NCBI RefSeq assembly: GCF_029960665.1
Contig: NZ_JASBRB010000002.1
Span: 277,577-341,576, forward strand
DNA length: 64,000 nt
Direction: 5' to 3'
DNA from: Pseudarthrobacter sp. AL07
GTDB lineage: Bacteria > Actinomycetota > Actinomycetes > Actinomycetales > Micrococcaceae
In this document: positions 44,837 to 53,563 of the stretch, piece after piece
Layout: each line of letters begins with the position of its first letter
How positions within the stretch are numbered: the stretch's first letter is position 1
Notes under the pieces: generated by a model
What the model saw: only the letters and a program-made list of their open reading frames with translations
Databases searched by the model: none
Told to the model about the DNA's origin: nothing
Program-made: the position numbers and the translations under genes

Positions 44837-46180
44837 TTACCACTGCTCGTGCTGCGGGTACAGCGGGAAATCGGCGGCGAGCTTGTCCACGCGGGACTGC
44901 AGGACCTCCACGTCCGTGGCGGAGCCAGCCTTCAGTGCGGTTGCGATGATCTCGGCCACCTCGGTGAACTCCTCGGCGCCGAAGCCGCGGGTGGCCAGTG
45001 CCGGGGTGCCGATGCGCAGGCCGGAGGTGACCATCGGCGGGCGCGGGTCGAACGGGACCGCGTTGCGGTTCACGGTGATGCCCACGGAGTGCAGGAGGTC
45101 CTCGGCCTGCTGGCCGTCCAGCTGGGAGTTGCGCAGGTCCACCAGGACCAGGTGCACGTCCGTGCCGCCGGTCAGGACGGAGACGCCTGCTTCGGCGACG
45201 TCGGCTTGGTTGAGGCGCTCGGCAATGATCTTGGCGCCTTCGAGGACACGATCCTGGCGCTCCTTGAATTCCTCGGTGCCGGCGATCTTGAAGGCCACGG
45301 CCTTGGCCGCGATGACGTGCATGAGCGGGCCGCCCTGCTGGCCCGGGAAGACGTTGGAGTTGATCTTCTTTGCCCACTCCTGCTTGGCCAGGATCACACC
45401 GGAGCGGGGGCCGGCGAGGGTCTTGTGCACGGTGGAGGTGACGACGTCGGAGTACGGCACCGGGCTCGGGTGCAGGCCGGCTGCCACCAGTCCGGCGAAG
45501 TGGGCCATGTCGGTCCAGAGCAGCGCGCCCACTTCATCGGCGATGGAGCGGAAGGCTGCGAAGTCCAGGTGGCGCGGGTACGCGGACCAGCCGGCAATGA
45601 TGACCTGGGGCTTCTCGGCGATGGCCTGCTCGCGCAGCTTGTCCATGTCGATCCGGAAGTTGTCTTCCTCGACCTGGTAGGCAGCGACGTTGTAGAGCTT
45701 GCCGGAGAAATTGAGCTTCATGCCGTGGGTCAGGTGGCCGCCGTGAGCCAGGGAGAGGCCCAGGATTTTGTCACCGGGGGTGATCATGGCGGACAGTGCT
45801 GCGGCGTTGGCCTGGGCACCGGAGTGCGGCTGGACGTTGGCGTACTCGGCACCGAACAGTGCCTTGACGCGGTCGATGGCCAGCTGCTCGGCGATGTCCA
45901 CGTATTCGCAGCCGCCGTAGTAGCGGCGGCCCGGGTAACCCTCGGCGTACTTGTTGGTCAGGACCGAGCCCTGGGCTTCCATCACGGCGCGCGGGGCGAA
46001 GTTTTCGGAGGCGATCATTTCCAGGGTGCCGCGCTGTCGGCCAAGTTCCTGGTTGAGGACTGCGGCGATTTCGGGATCGAGCTCGGCCAGCGACTGGTTG
46101 CTGACGGCGGCGATTTCGGGATCGAGCTCGGCCAGCGACTGGTTGCTGACGGCGGCTGTTGTGGTGGCGGTAGTAGTCAC
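44837..46180 (-). CDS. glyA: serine hydroxymethyltransferase, with duplicated N-terminal segment
   Basis: PLP enzyme interconverting serine plus THF with glycine plus 5,10-methylene-THF; 447 residues. [52 protein letters not shown], the Schiff-base Lys in [16 protein letters not shown], and [15 protein letters not shown] are canonical. GTG 46180 with AGGAG 7 nt upstream. Near the N-terminus a 15-residue unit ([15 protein letters not shown]) occurs twice in tandem, so the protein is 15 residues longer than a single-copy form; the catalytic core is untouched. Leads the glyA-folD operon behind a ZTP riboswitch. Confidence 0.96.
   Translation of the reverse strand: MTTTATTTAAVSNQSLAELDPEIAAVSNQSLAELDPEIAAVLNQELGRQRGTLEMIASENFAPRAVMEAQGSVLTNKYAEGYPGRRYYGGCEYVDIAEQLAIDRVKALFGAEYANVQPHSGAQANAAALSAMITPGDKILGLSLAHGGHLTHGMKLNFSGKLYNVAAYQVEEDNFRIDMDKLREQAIAEKPQVIIAGWSAYPRHLDFAAFRSIADEVGALLWTDMAHFAGLVAAGLHPSPVPYSDVVTSTVHKTLAGPRSGVILAKQEWAKKINSNVFPGQQGGPLMHVIAAKAVAFKIAGTEEFKERQDRVLEGAKIIAERLNQADVAEAGVSVLTGGTDVHLVLVDLRNSQLDGQQAEDLLHSVGITVNRNAVPFDPRPPMVTSGLRIGTPALATRGFGAEEFTEVAEIIATALKAGSATDVEVLQSRVDKLAADFPLYPQHEQW
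46062..46151. repeat. 45-bp tandem duplication inside glyA
   Basis: Two identical 45-bp units, 46062-46106 and 46107-46151, in frame. Perfect identity indicates a recent duplication. Confidence 0.93.
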
Positions 46181-46270
46181 GAAAAACTCCTGGCTAGGGA
46201 TACGGGCACTGCTAAGGTCAGGCTACCGGCTGGCGCACCCCACCGCCCCTTGATGACAGGGCGTGAAAGT

Positions 46271-46297
46271 GAGCTGCATCCTTAAAGGGTGCAGCTC
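46271..46297 (-). terminator. hairpin downstream of the ZTP aptamer (expression platform candidate)
   Basis: Arms 46271-46281 and 46287-46297 form an 11-bp stem (one G-T) with a 5-nt loop, 19 nt downstream of the aptamer in the minus direction. A second hairpin (CGCCC/GGGCG) lies at 46244-46263. Either could be the terminator controlled by the riboswitch; T-runs are weak. Confidence 0.6.
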
Positions 46298-46316
46298 CGG
46301 TAAGACATGACCCTCG

Positions 46317-46390
46317 GCCCAGGCGTACGATCCGTGGTCTTCGTGATTGCCACTCCCTGGTGGTTAGCCACCCAACGCCAGTTGCGACCC
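46317..46390 (-). promoter_or_regulatory. ZTP (pfl) riboswitch in the glyA leader
   Basis: Read on the minus strand the leader contains GGGTCGCAACTGGCG, then GGGTGGCTAACCACCAGGGA with its hairpin, GAGTG, a linker and the conserved 3' block CGCCTGGGC. This order matches the pfl motif, which senses the purine intermediates ZMP/ZTP that build up when 10-formyl-THF runs short. The two genes controlled, glyA and folD, make one-carbon units, as expected for this class. It ends about 136 nt before the glyA start. Confidence 0.88.
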
Positions 46391-46437
46391 CACCAGACTA
46401 CCAAACGCGGACGCGCCGCGCGGGTAGGCTTGTAGTC

Positions 46438-47298
46438 GTGACTGAAGAGCAGCTGAACCGAGCTTACGTATTGACATTGTCCTGCCCGGACCGCCCCGGA
46501 ATTGTCCACGCTGTGGCCGGAGCGCTGCTGGTGGCGGGCTGTAATATTTTGGACTCGCAGCAGTACGGCAGCCCCGCAACCGGCAACTTCTTTATGCGGG
46601 TGGAAGCAACCACGACGGCTTCCCGGGCCGAAGTCCAGGCAGCCCTTGGGCCGGTGGCCCACTCCTTCGGCATGCAGTGGAGCCTCAACCCCGTGGGCCA
46701 GAAGGTGCGCACGCTGCTGATGGCCAGCACGTCCGCGCACTGCCTCAACGACATCCTGTTCCAGCAGCGTTCCGGTACCCTGCCCATCGAGATCCCCGCC
46801 ATTGTCTCCAACCACCGTGACCTGGCCGGGCTGGCCGAGTTCTACGGCATCCCGTTCCACCACATCCCGGTCACTCCGCACACCAAGGCCCAGGCCGAGG
46901 ACAAGCTCCGCGCCCTCATGGCCGAGCACGATATCGAGCTGACCGTCCTGGCCCGCTACATGCAGATCATTTCGGATGAACTGTGCGCGGACCTTACCGG
47001 CAAGGCCATCAACATCCACCACTCATTCCTGCCGTCCTTTAAGGGCGCCAAACCCTACCACCAGGCCCATGCCCGCGGCGTCAAGCTGATCGGCGCCACC
47101 GCCCACTACGTCACCGCCGCCCTGGACGAGGGACCAATCATCGAGCAGGAAGTTATCCGCGTGGACCACGCCCGCACCCCGGAGCAGTTCGTGCAGATGG
47201 GCCGGGCCGTTGAGGGCCGCACTCTGACTCAGGCCGTCCAATGGCATGCCGAACACCGTGTGCTGCTGGACGGCAACCGGACAGTCGTCTTTAATTAA
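46438..47298 (+). CDS. purU: formyltetrahydrofolate deformylase
   Basis: Hydrolyses 10-formyl-THF to THF and formate; 286 residues. N-terminal ACT domain (YVLTLSCPDRPGIVHAVAGA) followed by a formyltransferase-like domain with SNHRDLAGLAEFYGIPFHHI, the NIHHSFLPSFKGAKPYHQA catalytic block, and GATAHYVTAALDEGPIIEQ. GTG 46438 is chosen; the frame is open to 46360 but without family residues. Divergent from glyA-folD, so enzymes that make and remove 10-formyl-THF share one intergenic region. Confidence 0.94.
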   Translation: MTEEQLNRAYVLTLSCPDRPGIVHAVAGALLVAGCNILDSQQYGSPATGNFFMRVEATTTASRAEVQAALGPVAHSFGMQWSLNPVGQKVRTLLMASTSAHCLNDILFQQRSGTLPIEIPAIVSNHRDLAGLAEFYGIPFHHIPVTPHTKAQAEDKLRALMAEHDIELTVLARYMQIISDELCADLTGKAINIHHSFLPSFKGAKPYHQAHARGVKLIGATAHYVTAALDEGPIIEQEVIRVDHARTPEQFVQMGRAVEGRTLTQAVQWHAEHRVLLDGNRTVVFN

Positions 47299-47324
47299 GG
47301 GGACTCTCACCAAAGGACTGGGCC

Positions 47325-48005
47325 ATGGAGCCAGCTGATGCGGCGATGAAGGAACACGGCAGCGAACAGCGTCTCGCCGAGTTCTACAACCGCCGCGCCG
47401 CGTCCGGCTGGGATCATCCCCTGTCGCCCCGGCGGGTGGAACAGCGCGGACTGTTCATCAGCCTGCTGAAATCCGAAGCCCGCCACGGCGTCCTGGAAAT
47501 AGGCACGGGCACCGGGCTGGACGGGCTGACGTTTGTCCAGGCCGGGATCCATTACACCGGCGTTGACCTCGCCGAGGGACACGTCCGGCAGGCCCGGTCC
47601 AAAGGCCTCGACGTCTCGGTGGCAAGCGCCCGGAGCCTGCCGTTCGCCGATGGCGCGTTTCCCGCGGTTTGGTCAATGAGCACGCTGCTGCACATCCCCG
47701 CCGCCGATATCGACGGCGTCCTGCGTGAACTTGTGCGCGTCGCGGCACCCAACGCGCCCATCGCCGTCGGCCTCTGGTCCGGTGACGACGAAGAAGGTCT
47801 GAACCCGGAGGACGACCTCGAACCCCGGCGCTTCTTCAGCCGGCGCCGCGACGAAACGGTGCGGCGGGTTTTCGGACGGCACGGCACGATCGAGGATTTT
47901 GTCACCTGGCCGGAGGGAACGGGCGAAGAATCCGGCCCGGGCGCCGGGAACTGGACACAGCACTACCAGTTCCTGATACTCCGCACCCCTGCGCTGATGT
48001 CCTAG
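47325..48005 (+). CDS. class I SAM-dependent methyltransferase
   Basis: 226 residues, Methyltransf_11-like. SAM-binding motif I is GVLEIGTGTGLDGLTFVQAG, followed by YTGVDLAEGHVRQARSKGLD, SARSLPFADGAFPAVWSMST and LLHIPAADIDGVLRELVRVA. The substrate is unknown. ATG 47325 with AAGGA 8 nt upstream. It follows purU by 26 bp and precedes the carbonic anhydrase-like gene by 9 bp. Confidence 0.87.
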   Translation: MEPADAAMKEHGSEQRLAEFYNRRAASGWDHPLSPRRVEQRGLFISLLKSEARHGVLEIGTGTGLDGLTFVQAGIHYTGVDLAEGHVRQARSKGLDVSVASARSLPFADGAFPAVWSMSTLLHIPAADIDGVLRELVRVAAPNAPIAVGLWSGDDEEGLNPEDDLEPRRFFSRRRDETVRRVFGRHGTIEDFVTWPEGTGEESGPGAGNWTQHYQFLILRTPALMS

Positions 48006-48014
48006 GCTTGGCCC

Positions 48015-48533
48015 ATGGCTCCCCTTTACGATTTCGCCGGCGAATCACCGGCCGTTCATGCATCCGCCTTCATCGCCCCGACGGCGTCGATCATCGGCAA
48101 GGCCACGCTCGCTTTGGATTCGAGCGCCTTTTACGGTGTTTCGGTCCGGGCGGACACGGCCGCCATCAGCGTCGGCGCCGGCAGTAACCTGCAGGACAAC
48201 GTGGTCCTCCACGCAGATCCGGGCTTCCCCTGCACAGTCGGGGCCGGGGTCAGCGTGGGGCACGCCGCTGTGGTCCATGGCTGCACGGTGGAGGACAACT
48301 GCCTGATCGGCATGGGGGCCACGGTCCTCAACGGAGCGGTGATTGGCACCGGCTCCCTCGTAGCAGCGGGCGCGGTGGTCCTGGAAGGGACGGTTGTGCC
48401 GCCCCGGTCACTCGTGGCCGGGGTCCCCGCCAAGGTACGCCGGGAACTCACCGACGAGGAGTTCGACGGCGTGCGGCAGAACGCCGTCCGGTACGTCGAA
48501 CTGGCGCGGGCGCACCGGGAGCTGCACGGCTAG
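48015..48533 (+). CDS. gamma carbonic anhydrase family protein
   Basis: 172-residue left-handed beta-helix protein made of hexapeptide repeats. Zinc-ligand histidines appear at NVVLHADPG, GVSVGHAAVVHGCTV; then CLIGMGATVLNGAVIGTGSL and VVPPRSLVAGVPAKVRREL complete the YrdA/PaaY-type family. Carbonic anhydrase activity has been shown for only some members, so the reaction here is not certain. ATG 48015. Confidence 0.9.
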   Translation: MAPLYDFAGESPAVHASAFIAPTASIIGKATLALDSSAFYGVSVRADTAAISVGAGSNLQDNVVLHADPGFPCTVGAGVSVGHAAVVHGCTVEDNCLIGMGATVLNGAVIGTGSLVAAGAVVLEGTVVPPRSLVAGVPAKVRRELTDEEFDGVRQNAVRYVELARAHRELHG

Positions 48534-48542
48534 TCCCCACCC

Positions 48543-50237
48543 TTAATCCAGTGGGATAGGCCCGATGGCGTCCAGATGTTCGCCGGGGCCCGGATTGCCC
48601 GGCGCCGAGGACCCGCCCAAATGGTTCACCACACCCCACACGGCGTTCAGGCCGGTGGTTACGGCGCCCTCGGCCCAGCCCGCGGTGAAGGACACGTCGT
48701 CACCGGCGAGGAAGATCCCACGCTGGGATTCGGGCAGTTTGTCCTGCTTGAAGTGCGTGAAGAGCCGCTGCTGGTAGCGGTAATGACCCGGCAGGTTCGC
48801 TTTGAAGGCCCCCATGAAGTTGGGGTCCGCTTCCCAGGAAACGGTAATTGGCTGGCCCACGATGTGGCTGGCAATATCCACGCCCGGGTAGATCTGCTCC
48901 AGCGAGTGCAGCATCAGCTCAACGCGTTCGTCGGCGTCCAGCGACAGCCATTTGAGCGCGTCATCGTTCCACGTGTAGGACAGCAGGATCACGGCGGGCT
49001 TGTCCGGGCCGTCATCCAGGAGGTAGGTGGCCCTGTTCAGCCGGTCCGTCAATGTCATGGACAGGACTTCACGGCCGGTGTCCGGATCGGTGTCCTTCCA
49101 GAACGGCCGGTCCACCATCACAAACGTCTTGGACGACTGCATGTAGTGAGAGCGCTCGATCGCGGTCCACAGTTCGGCCGGGAACAGTGCCTCCTCGGTG
49201 TGGATTCGCGTGGACAGCAGCCACGACTGGCACGTGGTCACCACGGCAGGGTAGCTTGCCTCGCGGCCCCAGCGCTCCCGGATCCGGAGGTCGCCGTCGG
49301 CATCGCGGCTGATCTTGCCCACAGCCCCGCGGGGCGAGCCGGAGTGGAGCGACGCCAGGGACGTTCCGTCCGGCCAGTTGGCCATGCCCGACGGCGCGTG
49401 CTGCCACAGTGCCTCGGGGAGCCGTTGGGCTCCCCCGCTGATGAGCCGGTGCTGGTCATCGGCGTCGGTGTAGACCACGCGGAGAATTTCAAGGATGGAA
49501 TTGGGGAAGTCGGTGTCCCAGCCGCCGGTGCCGAAGCCCACCTGGCCAAAGGCCTCACGGTGCGCAAAGCCGGCTTCCTTGAAGGACTCGCTCCCGGCGA
49601 TGAACCCGTAGAAGGTCTGCTCGTCCATCAGCGGCAGCAGCTCGTTCCAGAGCTTCTTGATCCGGCCCGTGTCCCGGGCCCGGATGGCCTCCTGCATTTC
49701 GACGAACTTCGCGCCGTCGTTCACCGCGGCCTTCCAGGCATCGGCCACCTCGCGGAAGAACGGCGGCAGGTCGTGGGCGGTCTCGGCGTAGTGCTTCTGG
49801 CCGGCCAGTTCGATCACGGTACTGGAGGTGACGGGTGCCAGCGGGTTGGGGAAATCCTGGGTGTCCAGTTCCAGCAGGTCAACGTAGTGGTAGAAGGCCC
49901 TGCCGGACACGGGGAACCGCATCCCGCCAAGATCGGCCACCACGCCGGGAGCGGACGTGAAACTGGCGGTCCGCAGGCGGCCGCCGATCTGGTCCGCTTC
50001 GTAGACAACAGGACGCAGGCCCATCTTCATCAGTTCGTACGCCGTGACGAGGCCAGACAGGCCTGCCCCGACAACGGCGACTTCGGTGCCGTAAAGCTCC
50101 GGCGGAACCGAGCCGAGCCCTGCCGGGTGGGCCAGGTAGTGGTCGTAGCTGAACGGAAAATCAGGGTTCAGCATAGTGATGGGGCCAGCCTGGGTGCTGG
50201 CCGGGTCGGACGCCGGGAGTTCGGTGGCGACGGTCAT
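48543..50237 (-). CDS. davB: flavin monoamine oxidase family protein, lysine 2-monooxygenase (DavB)-like
   Basis: 564-residue FAD enzyme. GTEVAVVGAGLSGLVTAYEL near residue 51 and VVYEADQIGGRLRT bind FAD; DLGGMRFPVSGRAFYHYVDL, FGQVGFGTGGWDTDFPNSIL, TTCQSWLLSTRI, MQSSKTFVMVDRPFWKD and the C-terminal GIFLAGDDVSFTAGWAEGAV follow. In size and these blocks it matches my knowledge of Pseudomonas DavB, which converts L-lysine to 5-aminovaleramide, rather than ordinary monoamine oxidases of about 450 residues. Tryptophan 2-monooxygenase is the nearest alternative. It overlaps the permease gene by 4 bp, and an amidase of DavA type lies nearby. Confidence 0.82.
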   Translation of the reverse strand: MTVATELPASDPASTQAGPITMLNPDFPFSYDHYLAHPAGLGSVPPELYGTEVAVVGAGLSGLVTAYELMKMGLRPVVYEADQIGGRLRTASFTSAPGVVADLGGMRFPVSGRAFYHYVDLLELDTQDFPNPLAPVTSSTVIELAGQKHYAETAHDLPPFFREVADAWKAAVNDGAKFVEMQEAIRARDTGRIKKLWNELLPLMDEQTFYGFIAGSESFKEAGFAHREAFGQVGFGTGGWDTDFPNSILEILRVVYTDADDQHRLISGGAQRLPEALWQHAPSGMANWPDGTSLASLHSGSPRGAVGKISRDADGDLRIRERWGREASYPAVVTTCQSWLLSTRIHTEEALFPAELWTAIERSHYMQSSKTFVMVDRPFWKDTDPDTGREVLSMTLTDRLNRATYLLDDGPDKPAVILLSYTWNDDALKWLSLDADERVELMLHSLEQIYPGVDIASHIVGQPITVSWEADPNFMGAFKANLPGHYRYQQRLFTHFKQDKLPESQRGIFLAGDDVSFTAGWAEGAVTTGLNAVWGVVNHLGGSSAPGNPGPGEHLDAIGPIPLD

Positions 50238-51772
50238 GAAAGCTCTGCCTTCGTTCGTTCGGGGGTGGACTGCGTTGAAGATTCCGGCCTGCTCAGCTCA
50301 CGGTATTCCTCCAGGCTCAGCGCCGCCACCCTGGAGTTCCGGCGGCCATAGCCGAAGTAGGCCGCCAGGCCCACCAGCATCCAGATTCCGAAGGTCACCC
50401 AGGTCTCGGCCCCGAGGTTGGCCATGAGGTACGCGCACATCAGGGCGCCGAGGATCGGGGTCAGGGGGAAAAACGGCACGCGGAACGTACGCTCCAGCTC
50501 GGGCCGGGTGCGGCGCAGGTAGATCACGGCCACGTTGACCAGGGCGAAGGCGAACAGGGTTCCGATGCTCGTGGCATCGGCCAGGGCACCAAGCGGGACC
50601 AGCCCGGCGGTGAGGGCGACGGCGGTGCCCACCAGGAGCGTGCCCGCCGCGGGGGTGCCGGTCCGGCGGGAGACGCGGCCAAAGACCTTCGGAATGAGCC
50701 CGTCGCGGGACATGGAGAGCAGGATGCGGGTCTGGCCGTACAGGACAGTCAGGACGATGCTCGCGATCGCCAGAACGGCGCCGACAGCGAAGACAAGGGC
50801 GATCCAGGGCTGGCCGGTGGTTTCCTCCAGGATCTTCACAAGGGCCGCTTCGGTGCCGTCGAACCAACCCCAGGGGCGGGCGCCGATGGCTGCGACGGCC
50901 ACCAGGACGTAGATGGTGGTGACGATGACCATGGAGAGCATGATGGCGCGGGGCAGGTCGCGCTTGGGGTTGCGGGCTTCCTCGCCGGCGGTGGAGGCGG
51001 CGTCGAAGCCGATGTAGGAGAAGAAGACCCGGGACGCGGCCGCGGAGACTCCGGCGGCGCCCATCGGCAGGAGCGGTTCGAAGTTGCCCGCATTGAAAGC
51101 GGTGAAGGCCACGACGCAGAAGAAGAGGAGGATACCCACCTTCACCACAACGATGGACGTGTTGATCCAGGCGCTTTCCCTGGCTCCGCGGACCAGCAGG
51201 ATGGTTGCCAGCACCACGATAACCATGGCAGGGATATTGACCAGGCCGCCGCCGCCCGGGGGCTGGGACACGGCGTCAGGCAGGACCTGCCCGAACACTG
51301 CCAGGGCCTCGTTCACGTACTGACCCGCGCCCACGGCAACAGCCGCGACGGAGACGGCGTACTCGAGGACCAGGCACCAGCCGCAGATCCAGGCCATGCC
51401 TTCGCCCATCGTGGCGTAGGTGTACGAATAACTGGAACCGGACACCGGGACCATGCCAGCCATTTCTGCATAAGAGACGGCTGAAAGCAGCGCGGCGAAC
51501 CCGGCGATGGCGAACGAGATCCAGATGGCGGGCCCGGCCAGCGGAACAGATTCGCCGAGGATCACCAGGATGCCGGTCCCCAGGGTGGCGCCCACGCTGA
51601 TCATGGTCAGCTGCAGGACCCCGAAGCTGCGGACCAGCTTCGGTCCGCCATGGCCGCTTTCCGCTTCGCTGACCATCTGTCCGATGGGCTTCCGGCGAAG
51701 CAGTTGCGCGCCCAGCCCGGGACGGCCGGCTGGACGGCCTGTGGCAGGTCCGGAGAGTGTTGGCACAGTCAT
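50234..51772 (-). CDS. APC family amino acid permease
   Basis: 512-residue transporter with about 12 membrane segments, cationic amino acid transporter (CAT)-like. SFGVLQLTMISVGATLGTGI at the first helix, GPAIWISFAIAGFAALLSAV, SYSYTYATMGEGMAWICGWC and FFSYIGFDAASTAGEEARNP are characteristic. Long soluble ends on both sides. Coupled by ATGA overlap to the DavB-like gene, which suggests lysine or a related amino acid as substrate. Divergent from the PucR gene across 156 bp that contain a TGAG-N6-CTCA inverted repeat near 51827-51840. Confidence 0.9.
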   Translation of the reverse strand: MTVPTLSGPATGRPAGRPGLGAQLLRRKPIGQMVSEAESGHGGPKLVRSFGVLQLTMISVGATLGTGILVILGESVPLAGPAIWISFAIAGFAALLSAVSYAEMAGMVPVSGSSYSYTYATMGEGMAWICGWCLVLEYAVSVAAVAVGAGQYVNEALAVFGQVLPDAVSQPPGGGGLVNIPAMVIVVLATILLVRGARESAWINTSIVVVKVGILLFFCVVAFTAFNAGNFEPLLPMGAAGVSAAASRVFFSYIGFDAASTAGEEARNPKRDLPRAIMLSMVIVTTIYVLVAVAAIGARPWGWFDGTEAALVKILEETTGQPWIALVFAVGAVLAIASIVLTVLYGQTRILLSMSRDGLIPKVFGRVSRRTGTPAAGTLLVGTAVALTAGLVPLGALADATSIGTLFAFALVNVAVIYLRRTRPELERTFRVPFFPLTPILGALMCAYLMANLGAETWVTFGIWMLVGLAAYFGYGRRNSRVAALSLEEYRELSRPESSTQSTPERTKAELS

Positions 51773-51928
51773 CGTTGACGTCCGTTCGTGAGTAGTTGTC
51801 GGTTTCCCTCATCCAGCGTAGGGGTGTGAGCCGCATCTCAGATGTGCAAAGTGACCTATAGTCTTCAACCATGAGACGTAATGCACCAATCGTAGCCAGC
51901 GTCGGACACGTCGGCCAGGACTCCTTCC

Positions 51929-53563
51929 GTGCTGCCTGATGCCGCGGACCATCTGGATGCGGTGACCCTGGGCCAGTTTTTGGCAGCACTCCCCCGGGAC
52001 CTCAGGGTCCTGCACGATGCTGGTAACTCCAGCGCTCCCTTGCGCTGGGTGGAACCCAGCGAACTGGAGGATCCCACGCCCTACCTGCTTGACGGGGAAT
52101 TCGTCCTCACGGCGGGACTGCCGTTCCTGGACGACGGCGGCACGAAGGAGCGGGCGGAAGCGTACGTCCGGCGGCTGGTCGGCGCAGGCGTCGCCGCCTT
52201 GGGATTTGGCCTCGAGCCCTACTTCGACGACGTCCCGGACCACGTGCTGTCAGCCTGCCAAACCCATCAGCTCACCCTGGTGCAGATCCCCAGCAGCCTC
52301 CCCTTCGCCGCTGTCGGCCTGGAGTTCTCCCAGCTCCTGGAATCCGGAAATGCCCGGGTCTTCCGCAAGCTGGCGGAGACCAATCGGCGGCTGATGCGGG
52401 CTGTGCTGTCGGCCAGGCCCGAGCACGAGCTCCTGTCCGCGTTGGCACAGCAGGTTCCGGTGTGGGCCCAGCTTTTCGGGGCGGACGGACGCGTGCGGGC
52501 CCGTGCGGCAGCGGCCGGGACCGGCGGGACCGGCCCTGCCGCCGCCGTCGAGCCTTCTGCCCTGCAACCGATGCTCAAGCGGCTGCTGGCAGGAAACGGC
52601 CCGCGGGTGGAGACAGACTCGTTTCCGACGGACGGTTCGGCCTTCGTCTTCAGCCATCCCCTCCGGAGCACCAAGGACGCCACCCTCGGGGCTCTCATCC
52701 TGGGCACGGACAAGCCGCTGACCCCGGCGCAGAACAGCGTGGTGTCCTCGGTGGTGGGGCTGCTGGAACTGCTGGTGCGACAACGCACCAGCGGCTCGCT
52801 CGCCCCCAGCCAGCTGGCAACGGCACTCCTGCTGCGTCCCGAGAGCCTGGCCTCCGGATCAAGCCGTCGGCTGAACGTCCTTAGGGACCTCCTGGCCCAA
52901 AGCGTTTCCGGAACCCGGTCCGGTGCCCTGAGGGTGGTTCAGGGCGTCCGCGCGGATGTTGCGCCGACCGCGTCGGCGGACGGTCCGGTCCGGGAACTGC
53001 TGCAGTGGCGCAGGCTGTTCGACACGAAGATGGTGGAACTGACGGACTACGGGTTTGCCGCCGTCACGCGGTTCAAAGTGGACGACACGCTGCTGCACGA
53101 GGTGGAGGACCTGGGCTGGCGTTTGGTGGTGGGCGAACCCACCGAAATGGCCGGCCTTCCTGCCGCCTATCAGCGTGCGGCGTCGCTGCGATCCCGCGTC
53201 CAGGCAAGCGGAGAAAGCGTGCGAGTGGATGACGTCACGTGGTCAGTCGCGGGACTGTTGGGCCGCAGCGCCGGCACCATGCTTGCCGCCCGGCTGCTGG
53301 AACCGGTCCTGGCGCAGGAGCCTGACCGCAGCAACTCCCAGCTGATCGTCCTGAAGTCATGGCTGGGCGAAAACGGCAACTGGGATGCCACCGCCAAAGC
53401 CCTCGGGATGCACCGGAACAGCGTGCGGCGCCAGATCAATGCACTGGCCGAGCTGCTGGCCATGGACCTGGGCTCCGCCCAAGTGCGGGCTGAACTGTGG
53501 ATAGCGCTGCAGTACGTGGACGGCCTTGAGGGCGGGGGGCCTCAGATACCCCAGGACCGGTAG
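51929..53563 (+). CDS. PucR family transcriptional regulator
   Basis: 544 residues. The N-terminal PucR domain (TLGQFLAALPRDLRVLHDAG through YLLDGEFVLTAGLPFLDDGG) senses a metabolite; a GAF-like middle follows; the C-terminal HTH_30 is SWLGENGNWDATAKALGMHR with RNSVRRQINALAELL. GTG 51929 with AGGA upstream. Divergent from the permease-davB operon and convergent with the davA-like amidase (22-bp overlap). It probably activates these genes in response to the amino acid. Confidence 0.92.
   Translation: MLPDAADHLDAVTLGQFLAALPRDLRVLHDAGNSSAPLRWVEPSELEDPTPYLLDGEFVLTAGLPFLDDGGTKERAEAYVRRLVGAGVAALGFGLEPYFDDVPDHVLSACQTHQLTLVQIPSSLPFAAVGLEFSQLLESGNARVFRKLAETNRRLMRAVLSARPEHELLSALAQQVPVWAQLFGADGRVRARAAAAGTGGTGPAAAVEPSALQPMLKRLLAGNGPRVETDSFPTDGSAFVFSHPLRSTKDATLGALILGTDKPLTPAQNSVVSSVVGLLELLVRQRTSGSLAPSQLATALLLRPESLASGSSRRLNVLRDLLAQSVSGTRSGALRVVQGVRADVAPTASADGPVRELLQWRRLFDTKMVELTDYGFAAVTRFKVDDTLLHEVEDLGWRLVVGEPTEMAGLPAAYQRAASLRSRVQASGESVRVDDVTWSVAGLLGRSAGTMLAARLLEPVLAQEPDRSNSQLIVLKSWLGENGNWDATAKALGMHRNSVRRQINALAELLAMDLGSAQVRAELWIALQYVDGLEGGGPQIPQDR

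Noticed and set aside
43793..46285. Plus-strand open frame of about 830 codons opposite folD and glyA
   Set aside because: It even translates the glyA tandem repeat in antisense, and carries no recognisable domain; folD and glyA are certain.
48576..50351. Plus-strand open frame of about 591 codons opposite the DavB-like gene
   Set aside because: Shadow of a highly conserved flavoenzyme gene, with no ribosome site and no motif.
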